Positions 54,722-64,000 of a stretch of 64,000 bases of DNA are shown piece after piece; positions within the stretch are counted from its first letter, which is position 1; each line of letters starts with the position of its first letter. The position numbers were made by a program, and so were the translations under genes. Below the pieces are notes generated by a model. The model was not told the origin of the DNA. It did not search any database and saw only the letters and a program-made list of their open reading frames with translations. Where the stretch lies: the NCBI RefSeq assembly GCF_000143415.4, contig NW_003314340.1, positions 379,951 through 443,950 on the forward strand. Direction: 5' to 3'. This stretch comes from Selaginella moellendorffii. Taxonomy: Eukaryota; Streptophyta; Lycopodiopsida; Selaginellales; Selaginellaceae.

Positions 54722-56927
54722 CTAAAAGTTGGCAGACTTCCCCGTGGAGACCAAAAGGTTCCTTCTCGCGAGAGGTGGCTTGCCTGGAGCTTTGACAAGC
54801 TTCTCCCTGAGCCACGATTCAGAGGGTCCTCTTGGAACCGGAAGAGCAATGCTAGCACCATCGATCTCCTCCCGAAGATCACGACTATCATCGCTCTCTC
54901 CCCAGTAGATCCTCGCGTTTGATGGAGATTTGTCGTGATCCTCGCGATCTTCGGCTTCTCCGAAGGGGTTGTTCTTCGATGATCTCGGTGTGACTGTAGA
55001 ACTGGCTGTGATCTTGGTCTTGGAAGGCACGTAGATGAACAGCCGATCTTCCTCCACACGCTGCTTGGATCCCATCGACGAGAAGCTCTCGTCTGGGATC
55101 ACCACGCCTGGATGAATGCCTCTCTCGTCCAGAGCGTTCGCGCTCTTATTCCTGGACGACTTGATCATCGTCTTGACGGGCTTGGCTGGATCGAAAGTTT
55201 CCGTGAGAACTCCCTGCCGCATCTGATCGAGCGTGTCGAGGCAGAAAACTTTCTCCGTGGCCAGGCCGCCACTGTAGGAGTTCTGCCTCGAAGCTCGTCT
55301 CGAAAGTTGGATCGACGTGAGTGACTCGCTCGAATCGCTCTCGTTTCCATTCGCTGGATTGCTGGTAGCGTTCCTGCTGTTTGTCTGGAACTTTGCGGCT
55401 GTTTTGCTGTCCGACTTGACGATGGGATACATTCGCTTGATGAACGTGGATCCAACTCGTCGGTCTCTCGGCATTCCCAGGAAGCCTTTGCTCTCCACCA
55501 TGGCCGGAGATTTGAGACCGCCGCGGGATGGAGTGTAGCGGCAAGCCAAGTAACTGGTGTTCTTCCGAAACTCGCTCGATTCGTCCTCGAGATCATTCTC
55601 GTCGCGACCACCATCGCCACCCTGAAGGAAGCTCAAACTTGTGTCAAGAGTTTGGAATGAAAATGAAAAAACGTAAAAGAATTTGCTACTCACCTCGTCA
55701 CTCCACCACTCCGTGCTGCAGCTTTCATCGCCGTCATCTTCGCAATCAAGACTTTCTCGTTCCACCTCCAACTTTTTCTTTGAAGCTCTCGCTCGTCGAG
55801 GAGAAGAAGAAGATCCCCTGCCTTCATTGCCGCTGGCTTGGATCATCCTGAGCAGCGGGAAGAAACCACAAACGCTGCCAACAATGGTGGTGTAGCGCTG
55901 GCTGGAGAGATCCCCGTCGCCACCCTCCGAGTCACGAAGACCACCACTCCTCCTCGGCTCACTCCGAGAGTTTCCAGCATCGTCATGCATCTTGATCAGC
56001 TCTGCAAAGCTTTTCTTCTCCGGCCTTGGCGGTGGATGGTGGTGTTGTTCTTTGCGATACTGGTGGCCTTGCGGAGAAGGATGAGCGATCAAAGGCCTCC
56101 TCCACGCCAACTCTGTTTGCTGCGCCATCTCGCGAGCCACAGCCTTGGCCGCCGGCAAGAACCTTTGCATGATCATATCTCGATCGCTCGAGTTATACTC
56201 CACCATAGCCATAGCCTCCTCTTCGTTGCAATCCCACTCGCCACCATCTTCTCGATCTTCTCCCTCTTCCTCTCCTCCTCCAAGCTCACTCACCATATAA
56301 GTTGGAGCAATCGACAGCGTCTCGGTGTGAGCAAAGTCCGACCTCGCGTCCGCGAACTCCAAGAAGCTCGTCGTCTCTTTCCTTCCTTTCTTCTTGCTCG
56401 TTGTCTCTGGAGGTGGAGCGAGCACCAGGGCAGTAGCAGTAGTAGCATCTGATTGGTCTCCACCATAGCCAGTCACAGCGCGATCGTCTCCCTCGCGAAG
56501 AGCGATGGATTCGATGGGTGGCCGCGGCGGTGGCAGCTCCCAAGTGAAGAATGGAACCAAAGGCCGCTGGCTGAAGCTACTGCTGCGCCGGGAAGTCCTG
56601 GCGGAACTGCGAGGATTGGGATCGCCGCGAGAGCCACATTCCCCGGGCGCTCCATCTCGATTCCTTCGCACCGACAGCAATGGCGCATTCAAATCCAGCT
56701 GCTTCTTACCGACATTGCTCGCGGGCGCGGGCGCCCTCTTTGCGTCCTCGACGCCGCGGAATTCCTCGCCCCAGATCCATGGCTTGAGCAGCCGCGCGTC
56801 GCCCGCCTCGACCTCTTCCTTGCACCCCCTGCCCTGGATTGGATAGAGTAAAAAAGGAAGAAAGAGCGAATTTTAGATAGATTCCTTCTTCTTCCAAGAC
56901 GAGATTTTGGCCAACCTTGTGAAGCAT
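54722..56927 (-). CDS. DUF688-type protein of unknown function
   Basis: A long Ser/Arg/Glu-rich protein. The main frame starts near 56692 (KKQLDLNAPLLSVRR) and runs to 54722. The block RPLVPFFTWELPPPRPP matches the FxWE core of plant DUF688 proteins, and the C-terminus SESWLREKL matches their end motif. Function is unknown. An in-frame intron is likely at 55622-55693 (72 bp, GT-AG, no stops). The start is uncertain: the frame has no early ATG, but an exon ending MLHK (ATG at 56927) splices in frame to an acceptor near 56835. Low-complexity acidic segments suggest disorder. Confidence 0.7.
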
Positions 56928-57667
56928 TCTTCCAATCCAAGCGATTGCATTGACGAGGAATGGATTGCGCGCGGCGCTGCTAGAGCTCGTCCTCCATGAA
57001 TCATAGAGGAAGAAAGGTTTGCTAGAAGATAGAAGAAGATAGAAGAAGCGAGGTAATGTTCTTGGGAGTATGTGGTAAAAATTGCAAAGCTTTGGTACTA
57101 GCACGCGCGATAAATGCCGGCTCCAAAGCTTGGTTTTCACAACACACCACGACGAAAACACGATATGCCCAAGTCTGGTATCCGCTGGCTACTTCCCACC
57201 AAATCTCCTTCAAGGCCAATCTTTCTCCTTCCTCCACGGAAAACTTTTCCTCCTCTCATTTTTTCTTGCTTGGACTCTCACGGGGGTTCGAATCTCACTT
57301 CCATACCGCTTAGCTTAGTTCGTTGCCACATCCTTTTCCTTGCCAAGCGATGGAGATTTCGCGAAACTCTCGTCGCTTTGATCGTCGCTTTTCTCTTACG
57401 TTGATCCACACAGAGATTGCTCGAGGAAAGCTGCCGCGCAGCGAATCTCTGCCGACATCTCACCAAACACACACGATGGACGAGAAAGTGAGACAAAAAA
57501 AGAACCAAAGAAAGCGTACGAAGCACAGACAATCGAACCAACCTGGTTTTAAGGCATTCGTACGAAAGAATGGAGAACTTAGCTACGTGCCTGGAACTAT
57601 ATCTCTAGCTCTAGCTCGGTGGAATGCAAATGAATGAAGGAGAGCCCAAGTACCTTGCTCCGAGAGC
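56928..57667. other. Intergenic, no gene recognised
   Basis: Short frames in all directions (for example 57056-57404 and 57323-57637 on the plus strand) lack family features. Confidence 0.5.
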
Positions 57668-58987
57668 TCACACCTTGGTGGCTGGGAGGATTTCCTCCGG
57701 CTGCTGGATCTGCTGTGTGGACGACGAGGAGACTTTGTGGCTCACGTATCCATAGAACGTACATCCCAGCAGCGTTATCGTGCAGCCGATCCCGTTCATG
57801 ACAGAGATTGGATTCCGGAACACAAACCACGACACCGCAATTGCCACCGCAACCTGCAAAGATAGTAGTAGAAATGGAGAGGTTAGAACGCAGCTCGAGA
57901 CAGCTGACGAGCCAACGACCGGAGCTTTCTCTCTTTCTTTTTGAATTGAAATGTCTATAGCATACCTTTAAGTTGCCGGCGACATTGAATGTTAAAGCTG
58001 TCGTGGACTGGATCACGTAGAAAATAGAGAAGTTGAGACAAAAGGCCACAACGCCAGAGCCGACGAGGACGAGAAGCGGCATGCCGAGAGACTCCTGCTC
58101 CTGGATCCATCTTAGAACGCCGCCGCCTTCTACGAACGGTGCCACCAGACAAAGAACTGCTGCGGCGTTTGGAGCCATGTAGTAGACAGTGTTGATGCTG
58201 TGCAAAACCAAAACAGAGAAAAGAAGGCATCAGCTACAAACTTAAAACTCCGACGACGTTTCAACAATACCTGTCGAAGTTGAAGCCGTGTAGAAGCCTT
58301 TCTGCTAGGATTGTCTTCGTGGACGTAACCAGGCAGCCGAAGAAGGCAGCGAAGAAGCCAATTGTGTTGAAGCTAAGCTCCGTGAGCGAGGCCAGTAATA
58401 TGCCACCCACAACAGGCAGCAGCGAGAGCCAGACTTTTCGATCGAACACCTTCCCCCAGACCAGCCACTGCAAGATCACTAATCCAAGTCCAGGTACAAG
58501 TAAACAAACGGAAAAAAAAAACCAGAAAACTTACGAGTTGTGGCTGGAGTGAGGGACTTGACCGTCTGCATGAAGGAAACCGGGATGTATTTCAGGCTCA
58601 CATTACCCAGCACGATGTTGAGACAAAAGACAAGTGACATAGGGAGTATCCTCTGAGCGCGATCTACAGAATTTACATGGATCAGAGGTTTCAATCTCAA
58701 CAAGCTTATACTGATGAAGGCTCCTACTGAAGAAACAACCAGGTGAATGATTGTTACTGTTAGAGGGAACTTAAACTCGAGAATCTGTCAAGCGGCATGC
58801 AAAGTCAGTGGAAGTACACTTTTTTTCTTGTCTCTCGTATTTGTTCTTGACTCTCTCTGTGTCTATCTCTTTCACAAGCCAAACTTACCTGAAAGATCCA
58901 CTTATTTGAGACCACCGTCATAACGTTGAAACACCACCACAGAAGTATAGCACCAACACCCATGCTCAAGCTCCTCTTGCCTTCCAT
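57668..58987 (-). CDS. Nucleotide-sugar/triose-phosphate transporter family protein
   Basis: Five exons, 58889-58987, 58535-58784, 58271-58478, 57966-58197 and 57668-57853, give 324 aa in frame. The first helix reads MGVGAILLWWCFNVMTVVSNKWIF, the typical start of TPT/nucleotide-sugar transporters. It is followed by about nine more membrane segments, including YIPVSFMQTVKSLTPATT (the conserved SFMQTVKSL signature), a GF.AAFFGCLVTSTKTILAE segment and VAGNLKVAVAIAVSW. The C-terminus is short and Ser/Gln-rich. Members exchange nucleotide sugars for UMP in the Golgi (the UUAT-type subgroup has similar sequence); the substrate is not visible. The initiator could lie further upstream in frame. Confidence 0.85.
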
Positions 58988-59644
58988 CTTGGAGCTCCTA
59001 GTCCCTCCTTTATCCTGCACAGCAAGAGCAAAGGCATTAGAAAACCACTTCCTTCTCTCCAAACTTTTCTTTTGCTACACTTCTGACGGAGCCCATCTTT
59101 CCAATTCAGAGAAACGCTTCACAGATCTGCACCTGGAGCGAGCCAGCCGTTTTGCTCATCTCTCCTTGCGATAGCCCAAGCGAGCAACACTTTGCTCCAC
59201 ACAGCCGAAACAAGAAATGGTATACCTAGAAAAAGGAAAGGAAGAAAATGTTTGTACCTTGAAGCGGGACCGAAATGCTGGAAGGATCGACCTTCCCGAT
59301 CTTCCTGTAAGCTTGAAAAGTGAGTGATACAAGGAAGAAGCGAGAGAGAAGTAAAGAGAAAAGGTCTCGTACAACAATAGGAAATACATGACAACCCACC
59401 AGAAGCTTACATCACTTTTATAGTCACACTCTCTTGCTTACTCGCTAAGGAGCAATGAACAGCTTTTTAGCTCGCTCACAGTTCGTTCTTTATTCTCGCT
59501 GCTAGTACCTATGGAGAAAAATATAAAAACCCGTTATCATCATCTAAAGCCGAGAGAAGAATAGCAGACTACCACCACCATCGCATTGGCGCTTCTCCGC
59601 TTCTTTGCGCAGCGTGTGCGAATGCCAGCCTTCGCTTCGGTCAC
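58988..59644. other. Promoter/5' region of the transporter gene
   Basis: It likely contains 5' UTR and possibly a 5' UTR intron. A TATA-like box in the minus sense lies near 59405-59415 (CACTTTTATAG on the plus strand). No other gene is seen. Confidence 0.4.
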
Positions 59645-61296
59645 TCACAGCTTGTGATAGTTCTTCTCGATTTTCTCAATCTGTACCAGGCGCTTCAAAA
59701 ATTGCTGAACCTGCGAGCCCGCCAAGCTCAGCTTTTGAGAACCTTCCTTCCTCGGAAGTTGGATGTGATAGATCAACGTACCTCAGATGTGTCCCGTAAC
59801 GAGTAAGTCGCTCCTGTTGTTTTTGGAACGTTGGAAACTAGGATCCCGTAGCCATTAAACTTGTTATTTAGTATCTGCACATGCGCTGGAGTTTTAGACT
59901 GGAAAACCATGAGCTTGTACTTACCTCAAACGCATCTTCGTCCGTTCGATCATCCCCAATATAGACCGGCAGAACATCTCGGCTGTCGCCTAGGCCTTCA
60001 ACCAAAGAAGTTTAAAGATCGCACCTTCAACAAAAAAATAGCAAACACTTACCAAGAGCTTCTAGAAGATATTCGACTGCTTTTCCTTTGTCCCATTTTA
60101 TGGATGGACGGATTTCGAGTACCTAAAAGTTTGAAACCAAGTCACGCAATGTCTAAAACAAAAAAGATAGACAAAATCACACGCGGCACAAACCTTTCGG
60201 CCGTGCGTTATGGATAATTCAGGATATCTCTTCAAAACGCTCTGAACTTCCTGAGCTAGAAATTGCCAATCCTGTAACGGCTTCCGGTTGTAGACAAAAG
60301 AAAAAGACAAGACAACTCCCACCTGTTCTCTGACTTGGCGGAAATGTACGCTAAGACAAAACTTGTTGTCCTCAACGCGGGCTCCCTCAATGAAACTCAT
60401 CTGCCTTTCCAAAATGTCGAAAACCTCCCTCATTGTGGTAAGAAATCTACTGGCCGGCTGAAAGAAAACCACGTCTTCTCCCTGCACAGTTTTACGTGAA
60501 AATACTGGCACACGGAAAAATATCAAACCTCTTGATTTTTTGTCAGTGTTCCAGAAACAGTGACACCATGAGAACCTTTGGCAGGTCCCATAATATCCAT
60601 CCCGTGGCTGCCTGCGTAGTAAAGTTCTGGCAGCTGAACAAATTCATACACCTGTAACATCAAAATCAGAAGATTAGGAGTTGCAAATATATATATGATT
60701 CACCTTCTCTCTGGATCTTCCAGTAATTATCGATGTCGGGTACAGCTTAGCCACGCTCTTCACTGCCGATCGCATCTGAAACCGAAGAATTACTTCACAA
60801 CCAGGAAGCAAAACACATGTATTTTATTTTACCTCCGTTGACATGAATGCCCGCGCAGGATCTTCAACAATGGGTGACAAAGTTCCATCGTAATCGAGGA
60901 ACAACGCAAGTTGCCTTCCTTTCAGAGCATCGACAATTTCTTCGAATGAGTCCAAAGCCGATGGATGTTCCACCTGCGCAATCAGATTCGAAGTAGTACC
61001 TTGCAAATCATAAACAGAACAGAGCACTCAGCACTCACGACCCAGTCCAAGTAGTCAGGATTTCCAGGAAGTCGATGCCCCTCCTTAAGCGCGTCTATGT
61101 GAGCCTCTTCCTTAGAACGTGGAGGCGAGCTAGCTCTCATGACAGTAAGGCAGCCGTTGACAGAATCGCTTTGCACAGAAGTTTTCTTCCAGGCTGCAGA
61201 AAAATGAGCAAACAAAGGGCCCGATGGAGGTGAACATTTCGATGGGAAAGTTGCAGCTTCTGTGAAGAGAATTGCCTGCTCGGAACTCAAAGGCAT
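59645..61296 (-). CDS. TPP: Trehalose-6-phosphate phosphatase
   Basis: A multi-exon minus-strand gene from ATG 61296 to TGA 59645. The first exon gives an N-terminal extension of about 105 residues ending GNPDYLDWV. Then come [19 protein letters not shown] and [15 protein letters not shown] (HAD motif I with the catalytic Asp pair), [51 protein letters not shown] and [12 protein letters not shown] (motif IV). The last exon ends [18 protein letters not shown]. It dephosphorylates trehalose 6-phosphate to trehalose, controlling a sugar-status signal. A TATA box (TATAAATA on the minus strand) near 62235 implies a 5' UTR of about 900 nt, probably with an intron. Confidence 0.93.
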
Positions 61297-62835
61297 GGCT
61301 GCAAGCGGCAGTCAAGCTGTACGAAGGATCCCCTGCGACCTTAGATACTTCGTGCAGCTTGTTTCCTAGGAGGAAGAACAGAGAACTGGTTCAAAACCAA
61401 AGCAATTTATCGCCACCACACAGCAACAAACAAGACTTGTCGAAATAATGGACTACAATGTAGGAGCGAAAGCTACACTGCCAAAGTGGACCAGTAGACA
61501 GGCAACAGCGCAACTAGGAAAAAAACCGAAGATAATAAAATTTACCTCCTGCTTGAGATACGACGATCCTTTAATACTGTACTATCTTTGATACGTAACT
61601 ATAGCTTAAAAGTCTGAAGTATGATCCAAACAAAATTGCACTTCCGAATCTGCGATGACAACATGAGCTCCCCGTAAGCAACAACAATAATGCACGCTAC
61701 GAATCACTTAAAAACTCCCAGACGCAGACGCGGGAGCTAGAACAAAAGAAAAGAAAGAAAAAGAGTTGCCACAGTTCCATAACTCACATAAAAACAGGAC
61801 CAAGTCGACGTAGCGTATATATGCCAAGAAATCCACACACACAGACAGTAAAAATTTAGGGATCCCATCACACAGGGAGGGAAATGCAGCTGGCTCTCAC
61901 CAGAAATTCAAGCAGCCAGCCAAACTCTGGAAAAGCGAGAGACGAAAAGAAAGAACGCCCATCCTAGTCGAGGACAATGACAATGAATGCCGACCAGACC
62001 TGACCTGACCTCACCCCGCCTTGCCTGCTCTGGCCCGCGCGTCCAACAAATCCTGGAAATATCAGCCTGGCGCCAGGATCAAGTCACGCAATTCGAGCAA
62101 TTCGTGGCCAGATCGACGAAATCTTTCACGAAGGACGAAGAACCCTAGAAATCCTCGCCCGAGGGAGGCGGAGGCGGAGGACTCCGAGAATGCCAAAGAG
62201 AAGAAAGAGGGGGAAAACCAAACGAAATACTATATTTATAAGCAAAGGGAATTGAAGCACGTGGCACAACGTGAGTCGTTAATCCGTTGGCGGCCGATGG
62301 CCTCCATTCCCTCTCACACTCGTGCGCGCTTTACACTGTTGGATTAAGACAAATCCGACGGCTGGCCGATGCACTTTTGCCAGTTAGGCGGATATTCTGT
62401 CTCCAAGTGGCACCTTTTAAACCTTGCGTCGGGCATATTATATATAGCCACGTGGGCCCAAGCGCAATATTCTTTACAGATTATTAGAAAGAACGCGAGT
62501 GGAGTTGGCACAATGTGAATGGGCCAGATAATCAATAGAAAATTCCTAATTATTGGCGGGAATAGAAGCATCGCATTGTAGAAGAATCATAGCGATTTTA
62601 ATAATCCAAAGAATCAGGTAAAGGACCAAAGAAAAAAACAGTGAAGATTCTTGGGATATCTTGACCTTCCGTGTCGTTTGGTATTTCGTACGGGGAGGCT
62701 ACCTTTAAACTTGTTAAGTCAAAATGTTTAATAGAAGTGGTATAATAGAATATTCCCTTCATTGTATTTTCGTGAGAACTTGGCTAGGGTTTAAGCGCGT
62801 CGCCTAGGTCGCGGAGGAAGGGATGAGCTGATCCA
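61297..62835. promoter_or_regulatory. Divergent promoter region of TPP and MIC60-like genes
   Basis: It contains the minus-strand TATA box at about 62228-62240, ATCCGACGGCTGGCC at about 62347 and AATCCGTTGG near 62280 (the promoter word also seen at HSP70 and in the gypsy LTRs), and telo-box-like AACCCTAG (near 62148) and TAGGGTTT (near 62784). No coding frame of note is seen. Confidence 0.5.
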
Positions 62836-64000
62836 ATGCGTCTCCAGGTAACGATAGCGCGCTTTGTGTAAGCTCGATTTGCTCTCGCGCAGGGATTTCT
62901 TTCCGAGATGATCGTCTCAGGCCGGGCTTCTCATCGAATCTCTAAAAGAAGCCTCTACGCTGGATTATGGAAGTCCTTCGCTCGCATCAATGAGGTATTT
63001 TGATAGGTTTGAAACTTACATTGCCTTGCGATCGTTTCTCTTTTCTCTCTTTTCTAGAACGAGTCGCGAAGGTGTTTCTCGAGTCCTGCAAAGGCTCCAA
63101 CACCGGATGAGGCCGGGCAGCAAAAATCCGAGGCTACGAATAAAGCTACTCCCGCTGGATCGCCGAAAGTCCAGCCAGCAGCTGGAGCGCCGCCAAAGAC
63201 CTCGAATCCACAACAGGCTGTGCAAAAGCCTCCAGTAAAGCCCGCTCAAGTTCCAGTCGCCGGCGCAGCAAAGCCTATCGTTTCTGCTTTCAAACCTCAG
63301 GTAGCTCAAGCTGCTGGATCTGCTAGCCAGAAACCACAAGCTCCACCTTCCACCGTCCACAAAACTCAAGCTTCTCCTCCTCCACCAGGTCAGAAAGCTC
63401 AGGTTTCTCCAGGTGGTGGTGTGAAGACGGTGCCTCCTCCAGTGACCAGAACTGTTCCTCCAGCCGGACAGAAAGTATCTCAAGCAACTTCTAGCGTGAG
63501 TCAGAAACCAAGTACGTGGAAGGTGTTAATGGCCTCCGGGGCTGTCGGAAGCGTGGTGCTGGGATTGTTCTACTGGCAGTTCCCCAGAATTCACGACGGA
63601 TCGACAGATGCTGGAGATAAAGGGAAGGATGCCGGTGATGCTGGCTTTCTTCCTGATCAGCAGAACGCGGATGAGAAGTCAGCTGCGGAGGTTGGGAGTT
63701 CCGTGGCAACTGATTCTGGTGATACAGAGAAGAAAGAAGAAGAAGCTGTTGTGAACGTCGTGGTGGAGCCTGATAGCATCACAGTGGAAACTGTGCCGGT
63801 GGAGTCATTAGCTTCTGATCACGCTGAAAAGGACGAAACCGAGACTGGGAAAAGTAATGAGGTAGTAGAAGTTATCGAGGCAGAGGTCCCCTCGGAAGAA
63901 ATCGTCGTGGAGATCGAACCAGATTCGCATGAAGATGTTTCTATTATCGTCAGCAAATCGGAGGATGAAGAAGCTCAGATAACTGTATCTGACGATAATC
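62836..64000 (+). CDS. Probable MIC60 (mitofilin), 5' part, cut by window end
   Basis: Exons 62836-62847, 62893-62994 and 63058 onward join in frame. Translation may start at 62836 (MRLQ) or at the in-frame ATG 62908 (MIVSGRASHRISKRSLYAGLW). The N-terminus is Arg/Ser-rich, like a mitochondrial presequence. A long Pro/Ala/Gln-rich segment follows, then one transmembrane helix (WKVLMASGAVGSVVLGLFYW near residue 180), then a very acidic region (VVEPDSITVETVPVES, EVVEVIEAEVPSEE). This layout fits MIC60/mitofilin of the MICOS complex, which shapes crista junctions. The diagnostic C-terminal coiled coil and mitofilin domain lie beyond the window, so the call is provisional. Confidence 0.6.

Noticed and set aside
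1-64000. CRISPR arrays, bacterial operons, phage or plasmid features
   Set aside because: The direct repeats seen are LTRs, minisatellites or segmental duplications, and all genes are spliced plant genes.

Overview
The window looks like plant nuclear DNA, most probably from a lycophyte such as Selaginella. The reasons are very short introns (about 40-75 bp) in most genes, plastid and mitochondrial nuclear-encoded proteins, a PLS-type PPR protein, a GT43 glycosyltransferase, a trehalose-phosphate phosphatase, and Ty3/gypsy retrotransposons. The species is inferred from gene style; nothing in the sequence names it.

Left part (1-21.8 kb): a cytosolic HSP70 gene with a heat-shock element; a 5.0 kb Ty3/gypsy element on the minus strand (4416-9417); a 2OG-Fe(II) oxygenase relic; a 14-exon BSD-domain gene; a SEP2-like plastid protein gene; an AT-rich stretch with a 0.9 kb foldback element; a SEC12-like WD40 gene; and a PPR gene whose start and DYW tail are disturbed.

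Middle part (21.8-38.9 kb): an AT-rich block of decay. It holds fragments of the LMW-PTP/FMN hydrolase-riboflavin kinase locus in which most differences seen are GC-to-AT transitions, a degenerate chromodomain-bearing gypsy element (24759 to about 30480, with a 632-base assembly gap), a microsatellite, and a second, plus-strand copy of the 5.0 kb gypsy family (33900-38907).

Right part (38.9-64 kb): a tandem pair of IFRD-family genes (one frameshifted), tRNA-derived repeats, a truncated second copy of the PPR gene with a riboflavin-kinase fragment beside it, an F-box gene divergent from an LMW-PTP-like gene, the intact FMN hydrolase/riboflavin kinase gene, two broken tRNA-Ala copies, a GT43 gene, a DUF688 gene, a nucleotide-sugar/triose-phosphate transporter gene, a trehalose-6-phosphate phosphatase gene and the 5' part of a probable MIC60 gene. 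The host genes form no operon or shared pathway; they are ordinary housekeeping neighbours interleaved with segmental duplications.

The most striking structure is in the 5.0 kb gypsy family. Its gag and pol frames overlap by 136 bp in the -1 frame. In the overlap both copies carry a perfect slippery heptamer G_GGA_AAC, a 6-nt spacer and a predicted H-type pseudoknot (9 bp and 8 bp stems), with the gag stop codon inside the pseudoknot. This is a textbook -1 frameshift signal in a plant LTR retrotransposon family that also has very short (174 bp) LTRs rich in hairpins.
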